Counted from the first letter of the stretch, positions 1 through 8,663 are shown. The stretch: 64,000 nt of DNA from Sediminibacterium sp. (GCF_019264485.1 NZ_JAHVAA010000015.1:124001-188000), one strand, 5' to 3'. The notes: generated by a model not told the origin, from the letters alone. Program-made: numbers and translations.

Positions 1-1
1 T

Positions 2-610
2 GATGAGTCTGTTTTTAGCGCATTGCATTTGCCGGGGGTAGACAGGGTTTACCTGAACTGGATGGAGCCGCTGCCGAAAGAAACCATAGAAGCCTATGCA
101 CAACGGATGGCTGACCGGATTACAGAACCCAATCCTATTATCATTGGTCTTTCTTTTGGCGGTATGATGGCGATGGAAATTGCCAAACTTATTCCTGTTA
201 AACAGTTGATACTTATATCGAGTGCCAAAACACGTAAAGAACTTCCAACCTATTTTGCTGCATGCATTTATATTCCGCTGCATAAATTATTGCCTTTACA
301 GGCAGTGGCATACAGCAATACATTAATGGGTTTCTTTTTTGGGGTGAGAACTGCTACACAAAAAGAGCAGTTGAAAAATATTATCCGCAATACCACCAAA
401 GGATTTAATCAATGGGCCATCAACGTTTTGGTAAACTGGAAGAACCAACAGATCAATGCACCCGTATTTCATATTCATGGTAATGCTGATAAGCTGCTAC
501 CCCTGTCTTTTGTACGTCCAGATATTATTATTGAAGGAGGCAATCATTTTATGATCATGCAGAAAGCAAAGGAAATTTCAGCGCATATTCAGCAGGTGCT
601 CTTAAAGTAA
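2..610 (+). CDS. alpha/beta hydrolase, 5' end cut by window edge
   Basis: C-terminal part of an alpha/beta-fold hydrolase. The frame is open to the left edge, so the true start lies outside the window; an internal TTG at 23 is not a convincing start. The nucleophile elbow reads GLSFGG (G-x-S-x-G), followed by a helix of small residues as usual for the fold. Near the C-terminus HGNAD fits the loop with the catalytic acid, and GGNH carries the likely catalytic histidine. The lid region between them is short. The substrate cannot be told from sequence. It converges on the next gene, with a long palindrome just after the stop. Confidence 0.8.
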   Translation, partial: DESVFSALHLPGVDRVYLNWMEPLPKETIEAYAQRMADRITEPNPIIIGLSFGGMMAMEIAKLIPVKQLILISSAKTRKELPTYFAACIYIPLHKLLPLQAVAYSNTLMGFFFGVRTATQKEQLKNIIRNTTKGFNQWAINVLVNWKNQQINAPVFHIHGNADKLLPLSFVRPDIIIEGGNHFMIMQKAKEISAHIQQVLLK

Positions 611-707
611 TGAGTCCGGGAGACCGGAAGTCGGAAAGACCGAAAGAGAATGGCCCCGATGAAATTGTCTTCCGGACTTTCGGTCTCCCGGTCTTTCGGA
701 CTATTTT
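606..707. repeat. long imperfect palindrome (AGACCG/CTTTCGG word family)
   Basis: The spacer between two convergent genes holds an imperfect inverted repeat with arms of about 34 bases. The arms are built from the near-repeated words GGGAGACCG, GAAGTCGG and GAAAGACCG on the left, and their complements on the right. It may act as a two-way terminator. A related half copy (CTTTCGGACTTTCCGACTTT) lies just before the gdhA stop near 37850. Confidence 0.6.
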
Positions 708-735
708 GCCACTGAATGCACAGAGGAGCACAGAA

Positions 736-1695
736 TTATTGTTTGTTTGAGTTAATGCTTCTCCAGAACTGACGAATGGCTCTTAGTTCAGCATCAATAT
801 TATCTGTCATAGTAGAATGACCTGCGTCCATAATCTCCACAAAAGATGAAACCGGTACGAGACTTTGATAGTACATAACCGTTGCAGGCCGTGCCGCATC
901 GTATTCACCTGCCGTAAACAACACAGGAATTTTCAGCTTATTCAGGTCTGCTGTGCGGTCATAGTTTTTCAGGTTACCTGTTGCCACAAATTCTTCCGGC
1001 CCCCACATATGTCTGTACACGTTGAGCGCCTGATGGTGCTGAGAACTATCTACATAAGGTGAGAGTGGCTGTTTGCGGTTATAAAAACTGTTATAGTAAA
1101 GTGTCAATGCGGTGGCGAGTTGTAAAGAATCTGTCTTTGCTCCTTTAGCCATTGCTTCGAGGGTATTGCGTATACTATCGGGTAATGATTGCATGAGTAT
1201 GGCAGCATCTTCTACCCAGGTTTTTGTACGTATACATGGACTTGCCAACACCACAGACCTGATGTTCTCCGGATGTTGCAAATAAAAATCCATCGCCAGC
1301 ATGGTACCAAAGGAATGACCGTAGAGATCGTACTCCTTTATGTTCAGGTGTTGTAATAATGCAGTTACCTGATCAACATGGTGCTGCATATTCATCAAAC
1401 TGGTATCGGTAATTTTATCGGAACGTCCGCAACCTAATTGATCGAAGATGATGACGGGACGATCTTTTGCAATAGAATCGGCCAATGCTGTAAGATAATA
1501 ACTGGTAAAACCGGGACCGCCATGTAACATGAGCAGTGGTATTTCACCCCCCTTACCTACAACTCGATACCATATTTTTCCCCCTTTTACATCGAGGTAG
1601 CCGGTACGCGGGTTTAATGTTTTAAATCCTTCTGAGGTACAGCTAAATTGCAAAATCATAAGTGCTGCGAGAAAGAAGAGAATTTCTTTTTTCAT
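736..1695 (-). CDS. proline iminopeptidase-like S33 hydrolase, probable lipoprotein
   Basis: Alpha/beta hydrolase of the prolyl aminopeptidase (S33) type. The chosen ATG gives an N-terminus MKKEILFFLAALMILQFSC, a lipoprotein signal with a Cys about 19 residues in; an upstream in-frame start would add ten non-signal residues. Seen in order: HGGPG oxyanion motif, FDQLGCGRSD, nucleophile elbow GHSFG, then AGEYDAARP (catalytic Asp region) and DAGHS (catalytic His). HGGPG and DQ-G-GRS are hallmarks of the iminopeptidase group. It is likely anchored facing the periplasm and may trim N-terminal residues of peptides, though related sequences also act on other amides or esters. Confidence 0.82.
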   Translation of the reverse strand: MKKEILFFLAALMILQFSCTSEGFKTLNPRTGYLDVKGGKIWYRVVGKGGEIPLLMLHGGPGFTSYYLTALADSIAKDRPVIIFDQLGCGRSDKITDTSLMNMQHHVDQVTALLQHLNIKEYDLYGHSFGTMLAMDFYLQHPENIRSVVLASPCIRTKTWVEDAAILMQSLPDSIRNTLEAMAKGAKTDSLQLATALTLYYNSFYNRKQPLSPYVDSSQHHQALNVYRHMWGPEEFVATGNLKNYDRTADLNKLKIPVLFTAGEYDAARPATVMYYQSLVPVSSFVEIMDAGHSTMTDNIDAELRAIRQFWRSINSNKQ

Positions 1696-1744
1696 GGTGT
1701 ATGCGCATAAATTATACAGATCCAAAATTCCAACTCACTACTGA

Positions 1745-2431
1745 CTACTCACCACTCACTTTCTTAATCACTTTCCACATCGCTTCCGCCACCACTTTGT
1801 TTCCTTCATCGTTCAGGTGCACGCGATCGTAGGTAAGTATTTTTGAATCCAGGTTATTGGGATTATTTGCTTTGCTGTAGTTAAGAAAGATAGAACGCAG
1901 ATCAACCAGAGGCAATTGATTGTCTGTCGAGAATTTCCTGATCCAGTTACTGTAATGATTGAGTTCTCCATCCTGCGGATTACTACTGTCATGTCTTTCA
2001 CCAATAACTGCCGGTGTACAGAGAATTACTTTTGCACCTGCCACCTGTAATTTCTTAACCAGTGCTGTATAGAATTTTCCAAATTTATCGAAATCAGTTC
2101 CGGTCCCCATCATACTCTTGTGCCAGATATCATTTACACCGATATACACTACAACAATATCGGGTTGTAATTTCAGTACATCTTCTTCCATACGCAGGTA
2201 GAGATCGTACACTTTATTTCCGCCAATACCTTTACCGATCAGTTCATATTGTGTAACCTTATCTTCATTACGAATCAGGTCTTCGATTACACGGATATAA
2301 CCATTGGGCTTAACTCCCAACTCAGTAATGGAGTCACCAAAAAAAACTACTTTCTTTTTCTTATCAGAACGATAAGATGACAGAATAAACATCGCAGCGA
2401 TGAAGAGCGTTAAGAGAATGAGTTTGTTCAT
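1745..2431 (-). CDS. SGNH/GDSL-family hydrolase
   Basis: SGNH-type esterase or lipase with an N-terminal signal or membrane segment (MNKLILLTLFIAAMFILSS). Block I is FFGDSITE (nucleophile Ser in GDS), block II has the Gly of GKGIGGN, block III is GVND, and block V near the C-terminus is DRVH with the catalytic Asp and His. All four SGNH residues are present, so it should be active, possibly on acetylated sugars or other esters in the envelope. The ATG at 2431 was preferred because the upstream extension is encoded by low-complexity GAAAATTT repeats. It lies downstream of the cyanophycinase gene on the same strand, about 170 bases away. Confidence 0.83.
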   Translation of the reverse strand: MNKLILLTLFIAAMFILSSYRSDKKKKVVFFGDSITELGVKPNGYIRVIEDLIRNEDKVTQYELIGKGIGGNKVYDLYLRMEEDVLKLQPDIVVVYIGVNDIWHKSMMGTGTDFDKFGKFYTALVKKLQVAGAKVILCTPAVIGERHDSSNPQDGELNHYSNWIRKFSTDNQLPLVDLRSIFLNYSKANNPNNLDSKILTYDRVHLNDEGNKVVAEAMWKVIKKVSGE

Positions 2432-2602
2432 TGTAATTTGAAAATTTGAAAATTTGAAAATTTGGAAATGAAGCCCCCCTTTCACTTTTCACTTTTCACT
2501 TTTTTCACCACTGAGTTACACAGAGTTTGGCACGGAGTTTCACAAAGGGTTCTTCTATCTCTCACACCCTCTCACGTTTCACGTCTCACCTCACACGATT
2601 CC
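2432..2602. repeat. simple-word tandem repeats between genes
   Basis: The spacer has three GAAAATTT units, then TTTCACTTTTCAC-type repeats, then the string CCACTGAGTTACACAGAG and CACGTTTCACGTCTCAC words. A relative of the ACTGAG/CACAGAG string (CCACTGAATGCACAGAGG) lies near 711-728. No gene is seen. These are half-palindromes of the kind found elsewhere in the window. Confidence 0.5.
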
Positions 2603-3493
2603 TCAATACACATCCGTCATCACCGGCGTGGTTGCCGTCCCCATTTGCTCTACAAAAGTTCTTTCATTCACTAAGTATCCATTGCCTTTGGCGCAGAAAT
2701 GCACTTTCAGGTTTTCAATGGTAATGGGGTTTCCTTCGGGTATATCGGCCATATTACTATGTCGTATTTCGTGACCGTCTACAATAATCACCAGACCACT
2801 GCCAATGGCTTCCATGCGGTTGCCACGGGTAATGAGCATGCCGGTATCTTCTCCCAAACCAATACCAATACAGGATGGGTTGGATGAAACCGCCTGCGCC
2901 AGACGGGCAAAACGACCCCGTTTTTCAAAGTGAGAATCGAAGATAACGTTGTCCATAAAACCGAGACCGGTAGTAATTTTTACTTCCCCCTTTAAATGGG
3001 CTCGGGTGGCATTGCCTTCATAAATCATGGTATTACTCATGGCCATGGCACCTGCTGAAGTACCTGCAATTACAAATGTTTCATGCTGGTAACGATCGTG
3101 AATGGTTTTCAGGAAACTGGTACCACCGAAGATGGCGGTGAGTCGCATCTGGTTACCTCCACTGAACATGACTGCGGCACAATTGCGAACTCGCTGTACA
3201 TAATCTGGTCGCATGGCATCTTCGCGGTTGCGGATATGCATCACGCCAATATCGGTACAACCGATTTTACTGAATGCATGTACATAATTATCGCCTACTT
3301 CCTGCGGAATGGTAGATGCGGTGGTTATGACTTCTATACGGGAGTCGGTACCACCTGTTTCTTCAACGATTCTGCGGAGGATACCCAGTTCAAAAAAATT
3401 GAGGTTATTACGGTGAACTTCTCCTTTTTCCAGATCCGTCCCTTTATCTTCTGCACCGCCAATAGCGATCAGCTTGCCTTTTGGAATACTCAT
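2603..3493 (-). CDS. cphB: cyanophycinase (peptidase S51)
   Basis: About 296 residues from the chosen ATG (MSIPKG), close to the usual length. Cyanophycinase is a serine peptidase that cuts the storage polymer cyanophycin (poly-aspartate with arginine side chains) into beta-Asp-Arg dipeptides. The nucleophile motif GTSAGAMAM is near residue 147; FSGGNQ near 110-115 and GLGEDTG later are typical of the family. It is divergent from cyanophycin synthetase with 132 bases between the starts, so production and breakdown of the polymer are encoded side by side and may share regulation. No isoaspartyl dipeptidase gene is nearby to finish the breakdown. Confidence 0.92.
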   Translation of the reverse strand: MSIPKGKLIAIGGAEDKGTDLEKGEVHRNNLNFFELGILRRIVEETGGTDSRIEVITTASTIPQEVGDNYVHAFSKIGCTDIGVMHIRNREDAMRPDYVQRVRNCAAVMFSGGNQMRLTAIFGGTSFLKTIHDRYQHETFVIAGTSAGAMAMSNTMIYEGNATRAHLKGEVKITTGLGFMDNVIFDSHFEKRGRFARLAQAVSSNPSCIGIGLGEDTGMLITRGNRMEAIGSGLVIIVDGHEIRHSNMADIPEGNPITIENLKVHFCAKGNGYLVNERTFVEQMGTATTPVMTDVY

Positions 3494-3625
3494 GCCCTTT
3501 AAGTTCGTTCCAAACAAAAATAAGTGATTTCAACGGGTATGCCTTATTTGAAAATGTACTATATTCCATATCCTGCTCAATGGGTATTTACTGTGTATAA
3601 ATAGCAGCCAAATCAAAACAACTGT

Positions 3626-6241
3626 ATGAAGATTGAAGAGATTAAAGTATTACGTGGTCCAAATTATTGGAGCGTGCGAAGACCCAAGCTGATCCAGATG
3701 AAGCTTGACCTCGAAGAACTGGAACAACGCCCTACCAATACCATCGACGGTTTTCTATCCCGTCTCGAAACCCTTTTTCCATCCATGTATTCACATCGTT
3801 GCAGTGTAGGCAAACCGGGTGGATTTTTTGAAAGGGTAAAAGAAGGTACCTGGATGGGTCATGTAATTGAACATATTGCCCTCGAATTACAAACGCTGGC
3901 GGGTATGAACTGTGGTTTTGGTAGAACACGCGGCACAGGTAAAGAAGGCGAATACTATGTGGTATTTAATTATATGGAAGAAGATGCGGGCGCTTATGCC
4001 GCAAAAGCTGCTGTAAAAATAGCACAGGCACTGGTAGATGCAACAGCTTACGATTTGTCGGCCGACATTCAACGCTTACGTGAAATCAGGGAAGACACCC
4101 GTCTGGGCCCCTCTACCGGATGTATTGTAGATGAAGCGGCCAAACGTGGTATTCCATATATCCGACTGAATAAACAAAGTCTGGTGCAATTGGGTTATGG
4201 CGTTCACCAGAAACGCATACGCGCCACTATTGCCAGTACCACTTCGAATATTGCGGTAGACATCGCCTGTGATAAGGAAGAAACCAAAAACCTGCTCGAA
4301 GCGGCTGAAATTCCGGTACCCAGAGGCACGGTCATTCGTACCGAAGCCGGACTGGAAGAAGCCGTGGCCAAATATGGTTATCCGCTTGTCATCAAACCCA
4401 TTGATGGCAATCATGGTAAAGGCAATACCACCAATATCACCACCTGGGAGCAGGCTGTAAAAGCACTGGAAGCCGCCAAACAATATGGTCGCTCGGTGAT
4501 TGTAGAGAAGTTTATTACGGGATTTGATTTTCGGGTGCTGGTCATCAATTACAAATTTGTATGTGCCGCCTTACGCACCCCTGCTTCTGTTGTGGGCGAT
4601 GGTGAACACAATATTCAATGGCTGATTGATGAAACCAATAAAGACCCTCGCCGTGGTTATGGGCATGAGAAAGTGCTCACTCAAATTACCATCGATCAGT
4701 TTACACAAAAGATGCTGGATGAAAAAGGATATACACTGGATACCATTCCTGCCAAAAGCGAACAGGTCTTGCTTAAACCCACGGCCAATCTCAGCACCGG
4801 AGGTACTTCTACAGATGTTACGGATGAAGTGCATCCCATCAATATTGTTTTAGCAGAACGCATTGCCAAAATTATCGGACTGGATATCTGTGGTATTGAT
4901 ATTATGGCTCCCGATTTACGTGCCCCCATTTTTGAAAACGGTGGTGCGGTACTCGAAGTAAATGCTGCACCCGGTTTCCGTATGCATATAGAACCCGCTG
5001 AAGGTTTACCACGTAATGTGGCAGAGCCTGTCATCAATATGTTATTTCCGCAGGGCTCAGATGGCCGCATACCCATTATTGCCGTTACTGGTACCAATGG
5101 TAAAACCACTACTACCCGACTCACAGCCCATATCTGTAAAACAGCAGGTCGCAAAGTGGGTTATACTACCAGCGATGGTGTATACATCCAGAACCAGATG
5201 ATGATGAAGGGTGATTGTACAGGTCCGCTGAGTGCCCAGTTTGTATTACGTGACCCGACGGTTGATTTTGCGGTGCTTGAATGTGCCAGAGGTGGCTTAC
5301 TAAAAGCCGGACTTGCTTTTCAGAACTGTAATGTGAGTATTGTTACCAATGTTACGGCCGATCATTTAGGACTGGGCGGTATTGATTCACTCGAACAAAT
5401 GGCCCGCGCCAAAGCCGTAATACCCGAAACCACTTTTAACCATGGTTTTGCCATTCTGAATGCCGATGACGACCTGGTGTACAATATGCACAAAGGACTC
5501 ACCTGTAATGTGGCTTATTTCAGTATGGATGAAAACAACCCACGCATTCAGGAACATTGCCAGAAAGGTGGATATGCGGTGGTGTTTGAAAACGGTTATG
5601 TATCTATCCTGAAAGGCACCTGGAAGATAAGGGTGATTAAAGTGAGCGAAATTCCGATTACCTACGGTGGTAAAGCCATTCACAATATCATGAACACCCT
5701 CCCAGCCGTTTTAGCTACTTACCTGTTTAAAGATATCAGTATAGAAGATATTCGAACGGCACTCACCAGTTTTGTGCCTTCTCCTTCCCAAACACCGGGT
5801 CGTTTGAACCTGTTTGAGTTTAAACATTTCAAGTTCCTGGTCGATTTTGCCCATAATCCGGCCGGGCTCGAGCTGCTCTGCGATTTTGTGGGTAAGATGG
5901 ATGGTCACCCCAAAGTGGGCATCATCAGTGGCACGGGCGACCGCCGTGATGAAGATATCCGTGAGCTGGGGCGTATTTCCGGCCGGAGTTTTGATGAAAT
6001 CATTATTCGTCAGGATAAAAACCTGCGTGGCCGTACCGCCGAAGAAATTGTGAACCTGCTGGTTGAAGGCATTAATGATACCAAAGGCAAAGACATTCCC
6101 CTTACCATCATCTACAACGAGAAAGAAGCCATTATGCACGCCTACAACACCGCCAAACCCGGCTCGCTCATCACCATTATGTGCGATGTGGTGGCGGAAG
6201 CGCTGGACCTTATAAAAGCACTCAAAGAAGCGGAGGAATAG
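3626..6241 (+). CDS. cphA: cyanophycin synthetase
   Basis: 871 residues, the normal size for the primer-using CphA1 enzyme. It adds Asp to the backbone and Arg to the side chain, using ATP. Seen in order: an N-terminal CphA-specific domain (about 1-160), an ATP-grasp domain (about 210-480; VIKPIDGNHGKG and the ENGGAVLEVNAAPG metal-binding region), and a Mur-ligase domain starting near 486 with P-loop VTGTNGKTTTT, ending in a ligase C-domain with DFAHNPAG. All nucleotide-binding motifs look intact. It pairs with the divergent cphB. Cyanophycin would serve as a cytoplasmic nitrogen and carbon store. A long hairpin follows the stop codon. Confidence 0.95.
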   Translation: MKIEEIKVLRGPNYWSVRRPKLIQMKLDLEELEQRPTNTIDGFLSRLETLFPSMYSHRCSVGKPGGFFERVKEGTWMGHVIEHIALELQTLAGMNCGFGRTRGTGKEGEYYVVFNYMEEDAGAYAAKAAVKIAQALVDATAYDLSADIQRLREIREDTRLGPSTGCIVDEAAKRGIPYIRLNKQSLVQLGYGVHQKRIRATIASTTSNIAVDIACDKEETKNLLEAAEIPVPRGTVIRTEAGLEEAVAKYGYPLVIKPIDGNHGKGNTTNITTWEQAVKALEAAKQYGRSVIVEKFITGFDFRVLVINYKFVCAALRTPASVVGDGEHNIQWLIDETNKDPRRGYGHEKVLTQITIDQFTQKMLDEKGYTLDTIPAKSEQVLLKPTANLSTGGTSTDVTDEVHPINIVLAERIAKIIGLDICGIDIMAPDLRAPIFENGGAVLEVNAAPGFRMHIEPAEGLPRNVAEPVINMLFPQGSDGRIPIIAVTGTNGKTTTTRLTAHICKTAGRKVGYTTSDGVYIQNQMMMKGDCTGPLSAQFVLRDPTVDFAVLECARGGLLKAGLAFQNCNVSIVTNVTADHLGLGGIDSLEQMARAKAVIPETTFNHGFAILNADDDLVYNMHKGLTCNVAYFSMDENNPRIQEHCQKGGYAVVFENGYVSILKGTWKIRVIKVSEIPITYGGKAIHNIMNTLPAVLATYLFKDISIEDIRTALTSFVPSPSQTPGRLNLFEFKHFKFLVDFAHNPAGLELLCDFVGKMDGHPKVGIISGTGDRRDEDIRELGRISGRSFDEIIIRQDKNLRGRTAEEIVNLLVEGINDTKGKDIPLTIIYNEKEAIMHAYNTAKPGSLITIMCDVVAEALDLIKALKEAEE

Positions 6242-6246
6242 AAACA

Positions 6247-6327
6247 AACAGAGGAACAGAGAAACAGAGGAATATCCAATGTCCAAATTGGGAGTTGGAT
6301 ATTCCTCTGTTTCTCTGTTCTTCTGTT
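6247..6327. repeat. 26-bp perfect inverted repeat after cphA
   Basis: Arms 6254-6279 and 6295-6320 are exact complements (26 of 26), and extend to about 33 bases with one mismatch. The arms are repeats of the word ACAGAG/GAACAGAGAA followed by GAATATCCAA. The loop is 15 bases. It begins six bases after the cphA stop and may end or stabilise that transcript. A diverged copy in opposite orientation is at 24002-24060, sharing the 17-mer TTGGGAGTTGGATATTC. Confidence 0.85.
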
Positions 6328-6404
6328 CAATGCAGCTAAAAAATTTGGAACAATTCCCCTTCCCCCTTATTTTTGCACCCCATTCAGAAATGAAGGGGTC
6401 GGAT

Positions 6405-6475
6405 TGCCCGATAGTATAAGGGTAGTACAACTGATTTTGGTTCAGTATGTCTTGGTTCGAATCCAGGTCGGGCAA
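6405..6475 (+). tRNA. tRNA-Gln (anticodon UUG)
   Basis: Acceptor arms TGCCCGA (6405-6411) and TCGGGCA (6468-6474) pair perfectly. The anticodon stem ACTGA/TCAGT encloses loop TTTTGGT, giving anticodon TTG (reads CAA/CAG). The T-arm contains GGTTCGAATCC. The full CCA end is not encoded. A strong terminator follows, and an AT-rich accessory island starts directly downstream. Confidence 0.95.
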
Positions 6476-6486
6476 CAATCCAAATT

Positions 6487-6523
6487 AAAAACCGCTGTAA
6501 GTCTTATACTTATGGCGGTTTTT
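6487..6523 (+). terminator. intrinsic terminator of tRNA-Gln
   Basis: AAAAACCGC pairs exactly with GCGGTTTTT, and the inner TGTAAGT pairs with ACTTATG using two G-T wobbles, giving a 16-bp stem with loop CTTAT and a T tract. A degenerate copy of the same sequence is at 8446-8483. Confidence 0.85.
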
Positions 6524-6605
6524 CTTTTTAGTTCACACATAGTTGACACAAATACTTCAGAGATTTAACTTTTTTAGATAGTAAATACCAAACTAACTCA
6601 ATAAC

Positions 6606-7082
6606 CTATTTATTTAACCTCGCTTGAAAGAAAGAAATGGTAGTAAAAAAAGATTCGGTATCTCTTATAGTAATCACAAATATATTGTTACGAACAGTAG
6701 TTAACTCAACGCCATCTTCTCCTTCAAAAATATACCCTGTTCTAGAACGTGAGAATCTCAGCCCCCACCCTCCAAATTGACTCAGCGGTTTAATAGATGT
6801 CTTTTCAATTTGCTTAATATCTTCCCATAAAACTACTTCTTCCTTTCTTTGCAATCCTTTAATTTGAAAAGAAATACCACTTTCATTTACGTGTAAAATC
6901 AATTGTATAGTTTTCAAAAAAAACCAGCTAACTACACAGATAATTACTGATACAATCAAACTAGTTAATACTGCATTTTGCGATAACCCAGAAATGTATA
7001 ATATCCCAGGAGCCAAAAGAGGTAAAACAACTAATAAACTTGCTTTAGTTCTGACCAAGCTCTGTTTTTCAGTAAATTCCAT
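6606..7082 (-). CDS. small membrane protein with PH-like cytoplasmic domain, unknown function
   Basis: 158 residues that I do not recognise as a named family. Two hydrophobic segments (about residues 14-32 and 38-58) form a hairpin in the membrane. The rest is a beta-rich domain (ISFQIKG, VVLWEDIKQIE, GGWGLRFS, GYIFEGEDGVEL) resembling the bacterial PH-like domains often found behind two membrane helices. AT-rich composition and position just after tRNA-Gln suggest an acquired gene. The next gene on the strand is more than 300 bases upstream, so it is probably transcribed alone. Confidence 0.6.
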   Translation of the reverse strand: MEFTEKQSLVRTKASLLVVLPLLAPGILYISGLSQNAVLTSLIVSVIICVVSWFFLKTIQLILHVNESGISFQIKGLQRKEEVVLWEDIKQIEKTSIKPLSQFGGWGLRFSRSRTGYIFEGEDGVELTTVRNNIFVITIRDTESFFTTISFFQARLNK

Positions 7083-7406
7083 TTTGCTTTTTTAATAAAT
7101 ATATAAATAAAATAGAATAACACTACGTTCTCAAAAAGCAAATCACCGATTAAGATTTTGATTCAATTATTTTTTACACCCTATGCTTTTCTAATCGATT
7201 GATTAATAAAATATTACTCTAAAATAATCCACAAATCATGGATAAATCTCTTTGAAACTGAAACGAACGTAACTCAGTTCCGACAACGAAGAAAGCTTCA
7301 CAGAAATGTGGGGCTTTTTCTTTTGAGAACAGCCCTCTATGTAAATTTTAAGAAAGTTTCGGAATCTAGAAGATAAAAGAAATCATCACTTTAAAGAAGG
7401 GAAAAA
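7083..7406. other. AT-rich spacer with tRNA-end/terminator-like repeat
   Basis: No gene seen. Bases 7274-7335 form a terminator-like hairpin (AAAGCTTCACA, loop GAAA, TGTGGGGCTTT, then a T-rich run) preceded by CCGACAACGAA. The same block occurs at 10375-10437. The rest is AT-rich and featureless. Confidence 0.55.
7274..7335 (+). repeat. repeat copy 1: CGACAACGAA plus CACAG-AATGTGGGGCTTT hairpin
   Basis: About 60 bases shared with 10375-10437: CAACGAA, then CACAGNAATGTGGGGCTTT, then TTCTTTT and CAGCCCTCT, with few differences. The stem is 11 bp with two wobbles around a GAAA loop. It looks like a tRNA 3' end plus its terminator, left without a complete tRNA. Confidence 0.65.
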
Positions 7407-8057
7407 TCATCTGGCTAATTCTTCTGCAACAAAATCAATTTCCTCCCTTTTAAGAAAATAACCTTTGATGCAATTGGGATTGCGGACACAAATTTGAATA
7501 TGGCTTTTTGATTTCAGACCTGCTCCATCAAAAGCAGGGGCACCTTCTACATAAACACCCCTAAGAGAATCAAATATTTTATAATTACTGTATCCCTTAA
7601 CATCTATATCAGCTCTTACTGCCGATTTAATTTTGCTGTGCATAAATTCAATCACTGCACAATCGAGAAAACGAACTAACAAATCATTATTAGTATCCGA
7701 AGTTGCATCTTTATTAGTAGGTATTTCTTTACCAGCTTTTTGATAAGTGTCTACCATTGCTGAATGGTAACCAGAAATCAGATGAATAAACTGCGAATCC
7801 AGAAAATCACAACAATATCCGAGGTCGATCACTGCTCCAATTACTGCCGCTTTCTTTATTCTCCCCAGCTTTTGTTTATCAAGTGCCCACTTCATCGCCC
7901 GCTGGTAATTATTTTCCCAGAAATACATGCCATTGCCTAACCAATCAAATGCTTCTTCAGATTTAGGTAATTTAGAAGGGTCTGACAATAATTCCTGTTG
8001 CCTGGACTCATCACAACCATGAAAGCCTATCATTAATCCGGGCCTGGTGTTATACAT
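7407..8057 (-). CDS. putative ADP-ribosyltransferase-fold protein, possible toxin
   Basis: 216 residues with no family name I can give firmly. The N-terminus has GFHGCDES (His 13), then DWLGNGMYFWENNYQRAMKWA (split here: DWLGNGMYFWEN then QRAMKWA; Tyr 45). His-Gly followed by G-x-G-x-Y-F with a helix containing A-x-x-W-A is the layout of PARP-like and DUF3990-like ADP-ribosyltransferases, where His and Tyr hold NAD. The place where these enzymes carry the third residue reads HIQICVRN, with Gln 188 rather than Glu. It follows a 57-residue gene by 23 bases, the arrangement of a toxin with its antitoxin. Toxicity and chemistry are inference. Confidence 0.5.
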   Translation of the reverse strand: MYNTRPGLMIGFHGCDESRQQELLSDPSKLPKSEEAFDWLGNGMYFWENNYQRAMKWALDKQKLGRIKKAAVIGAVIDLGYCCDFLDSQFIHLISGYHSAMVDTYQKAGKEIPTNKDATSDTNNDLLVRFLDCAVIEFMHSKIKSAVRADIDVKGYSNYKIFDSLRGVYVEGAPAFDGAGLKSKSHIQICVRNPNCIKGYFLKREEIDFVAEELAR

Positions 8058-8080
8058 CTGGATAATTGAATTACAAGAAA

Positions 8081-8254
8081 TTATTGCTCTGCGGCAATGA
8101 GCATTTCCTGATAAGGTTGAGCATATTTACCATCCTTCTCTAAAATACCGGCTTCTACCAATGACTGTAGAGCCTCTTCTTTAGTAAGACTTGCAATTTG
8201 TTGATTTTGAGATTCAACCAATTCGAGAAGGTTATTTATATCCTTTTCACTCAT
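8081..8254 (-). CDS. 57-residue acidic protein, possible antitoxin partner
   Basis: A short gene on the same strand, ending 23 bases before the ART-like gene. The product begins MSEKDINNLLELVESQNQQI and continues with SLTKEEALQSLVEAGILEKDGKYA, a predicted helical and acidic protein with a small winged-helix feel. ATG and TAA are clear and codon use matches the next gene. Size, acidity and position suggest an antitoxin or specificity partner; there is no direct proof. Confidence 0.55.
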   Translation of the reverse strand: MSEKDINNLLELVESQNQQIASLTKEEALQSLVEAGILEKDGKYAQPYQEMLIAAEQ

Positions 8255-8445
8255 AGTTCAAAACTAAACAATTAATTGATTTGAAATATTAAAGCTAAGG
8301 AAATTAACGAATCGAGTAAAAGATGTATATCGATGATTTTCAAGCAATTGCGATCATCTAAGTGTTGATGGTGCCATAAATTTAAAAGGCATTTCCCAAA
8401 AAATACAGAACCCATTACTCCTTAACTACAACGATTCAAGTTTGT

Positions 8446-8483
8446 AAGCCGCTGTAAATTTTAGCTTATGGAGATATTTTTTG
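8446..8483 (+). repeat. degenerate copy of the tRNA-Gln terminator sequence
   Basis: Shares CCGCTGTAA, CTTATGG and the T run with 6487-6523, in the same order and orientation. The hairpin is no longer perfect. Together the two copies bracket the membrane-protein/ART/57-residue module, as expected for an insertion flanked by attachment-like repeats. Confidence 0.45.
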
Positions 8484-8579
8484 CAAGATGACTTTTAAAC
8501 TTTTTTTATGCCTATTAATCCAGGTTTTAGCCGGCAAATGGAAGCGTAAAAATCAGCAAGTGAAAGGTGTGGTAGATGT

Positions 8580-8648
8580 TAGGGGTTAGAGGTTAGGCGT
8601 TAGGAGGAAAAAATATATTATTGACAAACACCTAACCTCTAACCCCTA
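8580..8648. repeat. palindrome of GGTTAGAG words
   Basis: Arms TAGGGGTTAGAGGTTAGG (8580-8597) and its exact complement (8631-8648), 18 of 18 paired, built from the repeated word GGTTAG. It lies just past the stop of the YceI gene and may end its transcript. Confidence 0.8.
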
Positions 8649-8663
8649 CCCCCCGATTAAGCT

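Larger units (their letters stand above)
8255..8663. other. spacer with degenerate tRNA-terminator copy and a palindrome
   Basis: No gene seen. It contains the decayed copy of the tRNA-Gln terminator (8446-8483) and a perfect palindrome (8580-8648). The intervening sequence looks like decayed coding or integration-scar DNA. Confidence 0.5.

Noticed and set aside
2440-2465. Longer N-terminus for the SGNH hydrolase
   Set aside because: The extension is encoded by GAAAATTT repeats and would precede a normal signal segment.
4696-5154. 152-codon open frame antisense to cphA
   Set aside because: Shadow of the conserved ligase domain.
5711-6478. 255-codon open frame antisense to the cphA end
   Set aside because: Lies opposite a well-conserved enzyme and through a tRNA; composition follows the cphA codons.
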